Source: Acidobacteriaceae bacterium (lineage in GTDB: Bacteria; Acidobacteriota; Terriglobia; Terriglobales; Acidobacteriaceae). Taken from it: a DNA stretch of 40,705 bases. Shown here in pieces: positions 33,409 through 40,705 of the stretch (the first letter of the stretch is position 1; every line of letters starts with the position of its first letter). The notes beneath the pieces are model-generated. The model saw only the letters and a program-made list of their open reading frames with translations, had not been told where the DNA came from and did not search any database. The DNA lies in NCBI GenBank assembly GCA_030038435.1, contig JASHOY010000406.1, positions 1-40,705 on the forward strand. The letters run 5' to 3'. A program made the translations under genes and the position numbers.

Positions 33409-36036
33409 TCATTCCGTTCGCAACGCCTGCATCGGATCGGTACGCATAGCGCGGGAAGCCGGAACAAAACAGGCGGCCACGGCAACCAGAAGCAATCCCG
33501 CTGCAACACAAGACAGGGTGAGCGGGTCACTTTTGCCCACGCCATAGAGCAGACGCGAAAAACTCGGCAGCACGCGCACGAGAATAATCAGCGCAATGAC
33601 GCCGATTCCCAACCCTGCGGCGGCCATCCAGATTCCCTGGCTGACAATCATGCGGAAGACCCGGCTCCGATCCGCGCCGAGCGCCATGCGAATCCCGATC
33701 TCCTGCGTGCGCCGCATCACCGAATAGGAAACGACTCCATAGATCCCAACTGCGGAGAGCAGCAATGCCAGCCCGGCAAAGACGCTGAGAAGCAGAATGG
33801 CGACGTTGCGTGTGGCCATCGACTCAGACGCGAGCTCATCGACTGTTTTTACGTCATAGACTGGCTGATCGGGCGCAAAGGCGTTAACCGCCTTCTGGAT
33901 TTCCGGCATCAGGTCCGCAGGAGGAAGCGCCGAGCGAACAACCACGGTGAGATTGCGGAAGAAGTCGGCGACCATGTAGTCCGGCAGTTGATACGCAGGG
34001 ATGTAAATCTGCTGCGGATTGTAGGTGCCGGGGTCGTCCAAGCCGAAATTGCGCACGTGCCCCACTACACCGATGATGCGTGCAGTTCCCCAATGGGCCA
34101 CCGTGAGCGTTCGACCCACGGGATTCCGATGGGGGAAAAACTTGTGTGCAAGCACGCTGTCAATTACCGCAACTTTGCCGGAGCCGATGCGATCGGCAGG
34201 CGTGAAGAACCGGCCTCGAAGCAAGGGGATCCCCATCGTCTTCAGATAGTCGGGGCCTGTCCAGAAGTAGAGCGCGTGAGTCGCCTGCTGCAGAGAGGCC
34301 GGTTGCGCGGTTCCGAGCCAGAAAGGACCGCCATTGTCAACACCAGAGAGCGGAACAATGTCGGTGAGATCGGCTGCTTCCACTCCCGGCAGCTCATCAA
34401 TGCGCGCCAGCAATTGTTGCCATGCCGCGCGCGTTCGGGCGGGCGAGGTGGTGAGGGAAGGCGACAAGCCAACCTGGAACGAGATCACCTGCCGCATATT
34501 GAAGCCGGGATTTACGCGCCACAGATTGCTGACGCTGCGCAGCAACAGAACCGCTGCTGCCATTAAGACCAGAGTCAGCGCGAACTGGACCACCACCAGC
34601 CGACCGAGCAGACGATTTCGTCCGCCTATGGTTGCCTTCGAAGTGTTTTGCAACGCGCTGCGCAGATCGGAACGCGCGGACTGAAAGGCTGGAGCCAGCC
34701 CGAAGAGAATCCCTACCGCAATCGAGATTCCCGCCGTGAACAGCAGAACCGGAAGATGAAGGCCAATGTTTCCGGTCCGCGGGAGCGCGTGCGGCAGCAC
34801 CGCCAGCAGGGCGCGCAACCCCGTGCCGGCAACCACCACGCCTAAGGCTCCGCCCGCCAGTGACAGCACAATGCTTTCCGTCAGCAGTTGCCGCACTACG
34901 CGTCCGCGGCTGGCGCCAAGCGCCGCGCGCACGCCAAATTCATGCGTTCGCGCGGTAGAGCGCGCCAGGAGAAGGTTGGCGAGATTGGCGCAGGCGATCA
35001 GCAGCACCAGGCCGACAGCTCCGAGCAGCAGCAGAATCGTTCCTTTTGCGTCGCCAAGAATCAAACGCCTCAATGAAGTTGTGGTGATGCTGATACCGCG
35101 GTTGGCGTCGGGATACTCACGGTCAAGCTCCTGCTGAATGGTGTTCAGCGCAGCTTCAGCCCCGCGCTTTGTTACCTCCGGTTTGAGGCGCGCCACCACG
35201 CCCAAATCTTCCACGGAGCGGTCGTTGAGTATGAGGGACATGTTGGGACGCAGGGGCATAATGACGTCCGCAGACTCAATAAAATGAAATCCGGCCGGCA
35301 ACACGCCGATTACGGTATAGCTCTTTCCATCCAAGTCAACGGATCGCCCCACTACACGAGGGTCTGACGCGAACCTCTCTCTCCACAGGTGACGACTGAT
35401 CAGTACAACCGGCGGAGCAACGGCCTGGTCCTCCGATGCCGTAAAATCCCGCCCGATGGCCGGCTTAACGCCTAGAGTCTTCAAAAGGCCGGATGTCGCC
35501 TTGATGCCCAGAAGGTGGTCGGCAGTTCCGGGAGCCGTCAGATCGAAGCTGTGAAAGCTCAGCGCCGACATGGCATCGAAGGATTGCGAAGTGCGTTGCC
35601 AGTCCTTGAAGTTCGGGTAGGAAACCATGAGTTGCTGTACACCTGGCCGCCTTTCCCAGAGGAATAGGAGGCGATCGGGTTGTGGAAAAGGCAACGGCGC
35701 AAGAATCACTCCCTGCACCACGCTGAACATGGCGGTGTTTGCGCCAACCCCCAACGCCAGCGTAATGAGGCATACCGCCGTAAACCCCGGCGATCTCCGC
35801 AACTGCCGCAGCGCGTAGCGCAGATCCTGCCACAAACGCTCAACTGGCGCCCAGCCCCAGGCTTCGTGGGTCTGCTCCCGGATCAGCGCCGGATTGCCGA
35901 AAGCGCGCAGAGCTGCCATCGGCGCCTCTTTCCGCGGCACGCCCCGCTCCCGCTGCTCTTCTTCCTCCAGTTCGAGGTCTGCGCGCAGTTCCCGCTCCAG
36001 GTCTGCATTCTTCCTGCGCATTTGCCACCACTTCAT
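33409..36036 (-). CDS. ABC-type orphan permease of the acidobacterial ADOP family (copy B)
   Basis: The 875-residue product starts at 36036 (MKWWQMRRKNADL), with GAGGT 8 nt upstream. The frame stays open farther upstream but that part lies inside the end of the preceding permease gene. A charged N-terminal region (ELERELRADLELEEEEQRER) is followed by the first helix (SPGFTAVCLITLALGVGANTAMF), a MacB-type periplasmic domain, an FtsX domain (LLLLGAVGLVLLIACANLANLLLARS), a second periplasmic domain and a final FtsX domain (IYGVVSYSVMRRTQEIGIRMALG), so the FtsX unit is duplicated within one chain. No ATPase gene is adjacent. It follows copy A by 55 nt on the same strand. Confidence 0.9.
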   Translation of the reverse strand: MKWWQMRRKNADLERELRADLELEEEEQRERGVPRKEAPMAALRAFGNPALIREQTHEAWGWAPVERLWQDLRYALRQLRRSPGFTAVCLITLALGVGANTAMFSVVQGVILAPLPFPQPDRLLFLWERRPGVQQLMVSYPNFKDWQRTSQSFDAMSALSFHSFDLTAPGTADHLLGIKATSGLLKTLGVKPAIGRDFTASEDQAVAPPVVLISRHLWRERFASDPRVVGRSVDLDGKSYTVIGVLPAGFHFIESADVIMPLRPNMSLILNDRSVEDLGVVARLKPEVTKRGAEAALNTIQQELDREYPDANRGISITTTSLRRLILGDAKGTILLLLGAVGLVLLIACANLANLLLARSTARTHEFGVRAALGASRGRVVRQLLTESIVLSLAGGALGVVVAGTGLRALLAVLPHALPRTGNIGLHLPVLLFTAGISIAVGILFGLAPAFQSARSDLRSALQNTSKATIGGRNRLLGRLVVVQFALTLVLMAAAVLLLRSVSNLWRVNPGFNMRQVISFQVGLSPSLTTSPARTRAAWQQLLARIDELPGVEAADLTDIVPLSGVDNGGPFWLGTAQPASLQQATHALYFWTGPDYLKTMGIPLLRGRFFTPADRIGSGKVAVIDSVLAHKFFPHRNPVGRTLTVAHWGTARIIGVVGHVRNFGLDDPGTYNPQQIYIPAYQLPDYMVADFFRNLTVVVRSALPPADLMPEIQKAVNAFAPDQPVYDVKTVDELASESMATRNVAILLLSVFAGLALLLSAVGIYGVVSYSVMRRTQEIGIRMALGADRSRVFRMIVSQGIWMAAAGLGIGVIALIILVRVLPSFSRLLYGVGKSDPLTLSCVAAGLLLVAVAACFVPASRAMRTDPMQALRTE

Positions 36037-36091
36037 GAGCGAATACCTCAGTTCCATGCGAAAGCAGGCTAGCCTGTTGCGGGAGCCGGCG

Positions 36092-38719
36092 TCATTCCAT
36101 GCGCAGTGCCTGCATCGGATCGATTCGCGAGGCCCTCCATGCCGGAGCGATGCAGGCCAGCGCAGCCACGGCAAGAAGCGATGCAGCCACAGCCGCAAAT
36201 ACCAGCGGATCGAGCGGCCGGGTGTCGTAGAGCATGGCTTTGATGAGCCGGGTCGCGGCGGCGGCGCCAGCGAGCCCGAGAAACAACCCCAGCAATGCCG
36301 GGCGCATTCCGTCGGCGAGCATGAGCCGCAATACCTGCCGGCGCTGCGCACCCAGAGCGATGCGGATGCCAATCTCGCCCGAGCGCTGCGCACCAATGTA
36401 GGAGAGAACCCCGAACAGTCCAGCAGCAGCAAGCAAAAGCGACAGCACCGCAAAGCCGGTGATGAGGGTGGCGTCGAAGCTCTGGTCCAGCGTCGACTTG
36501 CCGATGAGCTGATCCATGGTCAGCACATTGTTCACGGCAAGATCCGGATCCATCTTGGCGATGATCTTCTGAACCGGGAGAGCCACGCCGAGTGCGTCGG
36601 TTCGCGTGCGGATTACCAGCGATGCGCTGCTCCAGTCGCCGCGGTAAAGAGGATAGTAGATAGCCGGTTGCGGCGCGGCTGCGATGGCCTGCCGCGTATC
36701 GCCGACCACGCCGATGATTTCGAAACTATGCGGGCCGTCGAAGTTTCCGTCATCTATGTGTTTACCGAGCGCGTCACCGCCGGAGAAAAATTGGCGGACG
36801 AAGGCTTCGTTTACCACTGCAATATCGGCATCGTCAAGGCGTTCGTCGGGCCGAAAGATGCGGCCGCGCAGCAGCGGGATATGCATGGTGCGGAAGTAAT
36901 CGGGAGTTACGGCAGGCACGAATGCGTCGAGATATTTGCCCTTGGGCAGAGGCGGATCCTCCTGGATGGTAAACGAGTCGTCGCGCTGGAAGCCGGCGCC
37001 GGGAAGCTCCGTATCCAGGCTGGCCGCCTCGACACCCGGAAGCACGCGGACGCGATCGAGGAGCTGCTCAAAAAAACCCAGGCGAAGAGCAGGCGTGCCA
37101 TATCGGACAGTGGGCAGCCCGATTCCCATGGTCAGTACGTTGGTCGTTGCGCAGCCCACATCGACTGAGCGCAGGTGCTCATAGCTCCTGATCATCAGGC
37201 CCGCGGAGATCAGCAATACCACGGTAAGCGTAACTTCGGCGGCGAGCAGAATCTGGCGAAGACCGACCGCGCCCTTGTTTCCGGACTGTACGTGAGAATA
37301 GCCCTGCAGCGTGCGGGCAACCTGCTTATCGTCCAGTGCAAGGGCAGGAATAAGCCCGGCGACGAAACCAATCAGGAGAATGATATTCAGACTGAAGAGA
37401 ACGATACTGCCGTCGAAGTGCACCGCATCGACTCGCGGCAGATCACCGCGAAGTTTTACGAACCACTGCACTGCCAGCCAGGCCAGCAGCACGCCGAGAC
37501 CCCCGCCAGCAACGGAAAGCAGCAGGCTTTCCACGATCTGCTCTCGCACCCGTCGTGCCCGGCTTCCACCCAAGGCCGCGCGTACCGCTGCTTCCCTGCG
37601 TCGCGAGGCTGCCCGGGCCACCAGCAGGTTTGCAATATTTAGGCAGGCGATCAGAAGCAGACATGCGGATGCTCCGAAAAGGGTGTAGAGGACAGGTTTG
37701 ATCGGCCCCACCTGCGACTCGAGCAGCGGCATCACGTTGGTTGCGTCGAAGACAGGACCGGTGGGGAACTGCTGCCGGATGCGGGACTGAATGATGTCCA
37801 GATCAGCTTTAACCTGCGCAATCGTTGCCCCCGGGGCCAGCCGCGCAAGCACACGAAAATTGTGGGCGCCATGCGCCGTCCAGAATCCCGGCCAGGTATT
37901 TTCGTGACTTAACGGCAACCAGAGCTGAACCGCCGAGTTGGGGTAAGAAAACCACGCAGGAAGAACCCCGATCACCACGTAGGGCTTGGCATTCAACAGG
38001 ATCGTCTTGCCGAGAATGTTGGAATCGGCGCCGTAGCGGCGTTCCCAAAGCCCCCAGGTAAGAATGACGGTTGCGTTGGCGCGCGCAGAGTCGTCACCGG
38101 CGGTAAACAGGCGACCAAGGGCTGCAGGCACCCCAAGCATGGAGAAGAGATTCCAGCTGGCTTCCATTGCCCTCACCTGTTCAGGAAGCTGGCCGGCCGA
38201 GCCGGAGAGATTGATGTCGAAGTCGTGCGTGGTCGCCATCGCCATTTGTTCGAAACTATGCGCCTGTTGCTCCCATTCAAGGAAATCGGCGCTGGGCACG
38301 GAGACCTGGTTATGCGTCGGATTGTGGGCATCGGCTTCGTAGATTCGCACCAGCCGGCTGGGATCCTTGAACGCCAGCGGGCGGAGCAGCACCCCGCGCA
38401 CCACGGTGAACAGCGCAACGTTGGCGCCTAAGCCCAGCGCCACTACCAGAATGGCCAGGGCGGTAAACCCCGGCGTGCGGCGCAGCGTGCGCGCACCGAT
38501 GCGCAGATCGCTCAGCAACTGCTCAAGTCCGCTCCAGCTCCAGGTGGCATGGGTCTGCTCGCGAATCAGAGCCGGATTGCCAAAAGCGCGCAGAGCCGCC
38601 GGACGCGTCTCTTCCGGCGGCACGCCACGCTCCCGCTGCTCTTCTTCCTCCAGTTCGAGATCCGCCCGCAGTTCCCGCTCCAGTTCCGCATCCCGCCCTC
38701 TGATCCCTAACCAACGCAT
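36092..38719 (-). CDS. ABC-type orphan permease of the acidobacterial ADOP family (copy A)
   Basis: The 875-residue product is exactly as long as copy B and has the same order: acidic N-terminal tail (DAELERELRADLELEEEEQ), first helix (TPGFTALAILVVALGLGANVALF), MacB periplasmic core, FtsX helices (LFGASACLLLIACLNIANLLVARA), second periplasmic core, and final FtsX part (LFGVLSYIGAQRSGEIGIRIALGAQ). It ends in SRIDPMQALRME, like copy B (MRTDPMQALRTE). GAGGAGAG lies 5 nt before the ATG at 38719, and the padR stop lies one base away, so padR and the permease share an operon. Substrate unknown; most relatives in this family are orphan and thought to export or to sense. Confidence 0.92.
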   Translation of the reverse strand: MRWLGIRGRDAELERELRADLELEEEEQRERGVPPEETRPAALRAFGNPALIREQTHATWSWSGLEQLLSDLRIGARTLRRTPGFTALAILVVALGLGANVALFTVVRGVLLRPLAFKDPSRLVRIYEADAHNPTHNQVSVPSADFLEWEQQAHSFEQMAMATTHDFDINLSGSAGQLPEQVRAMEASWNLFSMLGVPAALGRLFTAGDDSARANATVILTWGLWERRYGADSNILGKTILLNAKPYVVIGVLPAWFSYPNSAVQLWLPLSHENTWPGFWTAHGAHNFRVLARLAPGATIAQVKADLDIIQSRIRQQFPTGPVFDATNVMPLLESQVGPIKPVLYTLFGASACLLLIACLNIANLLVARAASRRREAAVRAALGGSRARRVREQIVESLLLSVAGGGLGVLLAWLAVQWFVKLRGDLPRVDAVHFDGSIVLFSLNIILLIGFVAGLIPALALDDKQVARTLQGYSHVQSGNKGAVGLRQILLAAEVTLTVVLLISAGLMIRSYEHLRSVDVGCATTNVLTMGIGLPTVRYGTPALRLGFFEQLLDRVRVLPGVEAASLDTELPGAGFQRDDSFTIQEDPPLPKGKYLDAFVPAVTPDYFRTMHIPLLRGRIFRPDERLDDADIAVVNEAFVRQFFSGGDALGKHIDDGNFDGPHSFEIIGVVGDTRQAIAAAPQPAIYYPLYRGDWSSASLVIRTRTDALGVALPVQKIIAKMDPDLAVNNVLTMDQLIGKSTLDQSFDATLITGFAVLSLLLAAAGLFGVLSYIGAQRSGEIGIRIALGAQRRQVLRLMLADGMRPALLGLFLGLAGAAAATRLIKAMLYDTRPLDPLVFAAVAASLLAVAALACIAPAWRASRIDPMQALRME

Positions 38720-38720
38720 C

Positions 38721-39077
38721 TCAGCTCTCCTCGGTAGCCGGCCACATGACGCGCGCCACCGCTTCCATCATCTGTTTCCACTCCGACTCCTCCACCACCA
38801 GCTGCTTCCTACCCTTCTCGGTGAGCCGGTAATACTTGAATTCCCGCTTACGATCCGGCGCCATTTCCCACTTCGAGACCACCCATCCCTTCCGCTCCAG
38901 CCGGTGCAGTGCCGGATACAGCGACCCGTGCTGCATCTGCAGAAAATCGTTGGTGGTCCGCTGGATATGCTTGCCGATATGATGGCCGTGAGCCGGTCCA
39001 TACAGGAGGGTCCGCAGGATCAGCATGTCCAGCGTCCCCTGCAGCAGATTGGCGCGTTGCGGTGTTTTTTCCTTCAT
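38721..39077 (-). CDS. PadR-family transcriptional regulator
   Basis: The 118-residue product from MKEKTPQRANLL is a PadR winged helix: LLQGTLDMLILRTLLYGPAHGHHIGKHI, QMQHGSLYPALHRLERKGWV, then WEMAPDRKREFKYYRLTEKG. PadR proteins act as repressors controlling transporters or detoxification genes; in Acidobacteria they often precede ADOP permeases, as here. The ATG at 39077 is preceded by GAGGG 12 nt upstream within a palindrome. Its own promoter at 39135-39107 is overlapped by candidate operators, so autoregulation of padR and both permeases is likely. Confidence 0.93.
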   Translation of the reverse strand: MKEKTPQRANLLQGTLDMLILRTLLYGPAHGHHIGKHIQRTTNDFLQMQHGSLYPALHRLERKGWVVSKWEMAPDRKREFKYYRLTEKGRKQLVVEESEWKQMMEAVARVMWPATEES

Positions 39078-39135
39078 GGTAGATATTCGACCCTCAATGA
39101 GGGTGAATGGTAGACATTCGACCACCATTTGTCAA
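39078..39135 (-). promoter_or_regulatory. padR promoter with direct-repeat operator and RBS palindrome
   Basis: TTGACA (39135-39130) and TACCAT (39112-39107), 17 bp apart, form a sigma70-like promoter. A 15-mer occurs twice, at 39078-39092 and 39109-39123, with one mismatch, starting 31 bp apart; each has partial dyad symmetry (GT.GA...TC.AC). Between them ACCCTCA-A-TGAGGGT (39090-39104) is a perfect palindrome that includes the Shine-Dalgarno sequence. Confidence 0.65.
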
Positions 39136-39209
39136 CCCCGCCTGAATCCGCTCGGCCTTCCCCCTGCAGTTGCCGCCCGTTAACATGAGGGCAAGCCATT
39201 CGAGGCGTC

Positions 39210-40496
39210 ATGCCGTTGACCACTCTGGAAATCGTCAGCATCCTCGTCGCCATTGCCGCCGCCTTCGGCTGGATCAGCGTCCGCTGGCTCAAGCTCCCTA
39301 TCACCGTAGGCACCATGCTGCTGACGGTGGTTGTTTCGCTTGCCCTCTCCGCCCTTGGCGGCTTACACCCGCCGCTTCATTCCTTTACTGTCAGGCTGGT
39401 GCATCGCATCGATCTCCGGTCCCTCATCCTGCAGGGAATGCTGCCGCTACTTCTCTTCGCCGGAGCCTTTCTCCTCGATCTCGATGAACTGGCCAGACAG
39501 AAGATTCCCGTTGCCCTTTTCGCTGTCTGCGGCACCATCGCCACCATCTTCCTCATTGCCGGCCTGATGGCGATCCTCTCCGGCAATCGTGTCCCGTGGA
39601 TCCAGTGCCTTATCTTCGGCGCACTGATCTCGCCGACTGACCCCATCGCCGTCCTCGAAATGCTTCGCCGCACCGGGGTCCCCAACGCCATCCGCGCTCA
39701 GCTTGCCGGCGAGTCCCTGTTCAACGACGGCATCGGCGCCGTCTTTTTCCTCACCATGATCTCGATCGCCAGCGGGAATGCACCCACTCCCGTTCATGTC
39801 GCTGGCCTGCTCTTGCTCGAGTCCGGAGGCGGCATCGCCATCGGCATCGCTGCCGCCTGGGTCACCTCGCAACTCATGCGCCATGTCAACGCCTACCAGG
39901 TCGATATCCTGCTATCTCTCTCGCTGGCCCTGGGCGGATACGTCCTGGCCGAAATCGCCGGCGTTTCCAGCCCGCTCGAAGCCGTGGCGGCCGGCATCGC
40001 ACTGCGCCATTTCAACCGCACCTTTCCCGGCGAGAGTATCTCTCGCGACGACGTGGACGCTTTCTGGAAAGTCATCGACGAAGTGCAGAACTCGCTGCTC
40101 TTTGTCCTTCTCGGCCTCGAAATCGTGGCCATCCCCCTCAATTTCCATACCGTCCGCGCAGGGGTCGCGGCAGTTTTCTCCGTCACCGCCGTGCGCTTCG
40201 TAGTGGTACTGCTGCTCCTTTCCTTGATCCGCTGGTTCAAGTTCGGACACCGCAGCTCCGCCGCCATCCTCACCTGGGGCGGATTGCGCGGCGGCCTCTC
40301 CATCGCCCTCGCGCTGTCCGTCCCTGACGGCATGGGCCGCTCCTGGATGGTCGGCGCCACTTACCTGGTCATCGTTTTCTCGATTGTGATTCAGGGTGCG
40401 TCGATGGATCGCCTGGTGCGCTGGCGCCGCATGAGGCGTGCGGTTAGGAAGAGTCCAAAGGCCTCGCCCGCTCCAACTCAAAATTCGCAAACTTGA
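39210..40496 (+). CDS. CPA1-family Na+/H+ antiporter
   Basis: The 428-residue membrane protein has about twelve hydrophobic helices and CPA1/NhaP hallmarks: ALISPTDPIAVLEM (ion-binding Asp region), GESLFNDGIGAVFFLT and TWGGLRGGLSIALALSVP. These proteins exchange cytoplasmic Na+ or K+ for external protons and control pH and ion balance. The start at 39210 is close to GAGGCG (very short spacing). It is divergent from padR, 133 bp between starts. It ends with a hydrophilic tail (RWRRMRRAVRKSPKASP). Confidence 0.93.
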   Translation: MPLTTLEIVSILVAIAAAFGWISVRWLKLPITVGTMLLTVVVSLALSALGGLHPPLHSFTVRLVHRIDLRSLILQGMLPLLLFAGAFLLDLDELARQKIPVALFAVCGTIATIFLIAGLMAILSGNRVPWIQCLIFGALISPTDPIAVLEMLRRTGVPNAIRAQLAGESLFNDGIGAVFFLTMISIASGNAPTPVHVAGLLLLESGGGIAIGIAAAWVTSQLMRHVNAYQVDILLSLSLALGGYVLAEIAGVSSPLEAVAAGIALRHFNRTFPGESISRDDVDAFWKVIDEVQNSLLFVLLGLEIVAIPLNFHTVRAGVAAVFSVTAVRFVVVLLLLSLIRWFKFGHRSSAAILTWGGLRGGLSIALALSVPDGMGRSWMVGATYLVIVFSIVIQGASMDRLVRWRRMRRAVRKSPKASPAPTQNSQT

Positions 40497-40532
40497 ATTG
40501 TGTGGAAACCGTTCGACCTTGCGCGGCCGCGG

Positions 40533-40705
40533 TCAGATCCTCTTGCGAAGATATTCAAATATCAGATAGCCCACCACCGCAGAACACATGGCAATCAGAA
40601 AGTTCGCCGGCGTAAACACGTCATAAAGCGCTCGCGCAAAGGTCTTTCCCCGCTCGTTGGCGTGAGTGAATTCGCCCATCAGCAGATTCGAATAAAAAAG
40701 AAAAA
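40533..40705 (-). CDS. C-terminal part of a membrane protein, 5' end outside window
   Basis: Reading inward from the right edge, one frame is open for 57 codons and stops at 40533-40535 (TGA). The peptide includes EFTHANERGKTFARALYDVF and then a hydrophobic segment (ANFLIAMCSAVVGYLIFEYL) ending in RKRI, so it is the tail of a small inner-membrane protein with its last helix next to a basic cytoplasmic end. It converges on the antiporter gene with a 36-bp gap. The family is not recognised from this part alone. Confidence 0.6.
   Translation of the reverse strand, partial: FLFYSNLLMGEFTHANERGKTFARALYDVFTPANFLIAMCSAVVGYLIFEYLRKRI

Noticed and set aside
36037-36453. In-frame extension before the start of permease copy B
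   Set aside because: The extension lies inside the 3' end of copy A, and has no family likeness; ATG 36036 has a ribosome-binding site.

Overview
The window reads as one chromosomal segment of a soil-type member of the Acidobacteria (Acidobacteriaceae / Terriglobia-like). This is inferred from gene content, not from a marker gene. The strongest signs are two tandem 875-residue MacB/FtsX permeases without an ATPase behind a PadR regulator (the 'acidobacterial duplicated orphan permease' arrangement), a 1227-residue Oar/TonB-dependent-receptor-like protein with an N-terminal carboxypeptidase-regulatory domain, a BlaI/M56 pair whose peptidase carries a GWxTD domain, and many secreted plant-polysaccharide hydrolases in a GC-rich genome.

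Layout. 1-5057: the 5' part of an OmpA-type lipoprotein (cut by the window edge), uvrC, a zinc-ribbon membrane protein, an 1.15-kb gene-free stretch packed with palindromes and direct repeats, and an isoprenylcysteine-methyltransferase-like membrane enzyme. 5260-10379: a BlaI-type repressor and M56 sensor-peptidase operon with two tandem operators, then a divergently transcribed secreted six-hairpin glycosidase. 10449-14562: a stand-alone response regulator, a small unknown protein, an Hsp15-like S4 protein, and the TCA-cycle genes icd and mdh. 14824-17703: a compact molybdate/tungstate uptake operon (di-Mop protein, binding protein, permease, ATPase). 17842-33284: a carbohydrate island with an Oar-like receptor, an IclR regulator, a DUF5060/DUF4038 apiosidase-like hydrolase, an 883-residue hydrolase of unassigned family, a sugar nucleotidyltransferase, a small unknown protein, an SGNH esterase and a GH9 cellulase. 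33409-39077: padR and the two permeases. 39210-40496: a CPA1 Na+/H+ antiporter. The window ends in the 3' part of a convergent small membrane protein.

How the genes may work together. The IclR protein lies directly upstream of the Oar-like receptor gene, and the 570 bp between them holds a good promoter flanked by repeated CGGAA/TTCCG dyads, so it is a candidate local control circuit. It also lies divergent to the DUF4038 hydrolase gene, which has its own sigma70-like promoter. The molybdate ATPase lacks the usual C-terminal TOBE/Mop domain, while a separate two-Mop protein is encoded at the head of the operon. The PadR gene has a promoter overlapped by a direct repeat, and a palindrome covering its Shine-Dalgarno sequence.

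Best candidates for something undescribed are: the three-part M56-GWxTD-POTRA-like protein under a two-operator BlaI switch; the palindrome/repeat cluster at 3442-4401; the CGGAA operator set at 21594-21720; and the repeat insertion inside uvrC that resembles an intergenic repeat 12 kb away. All functional statements come from reading the sequence; no database search was run.
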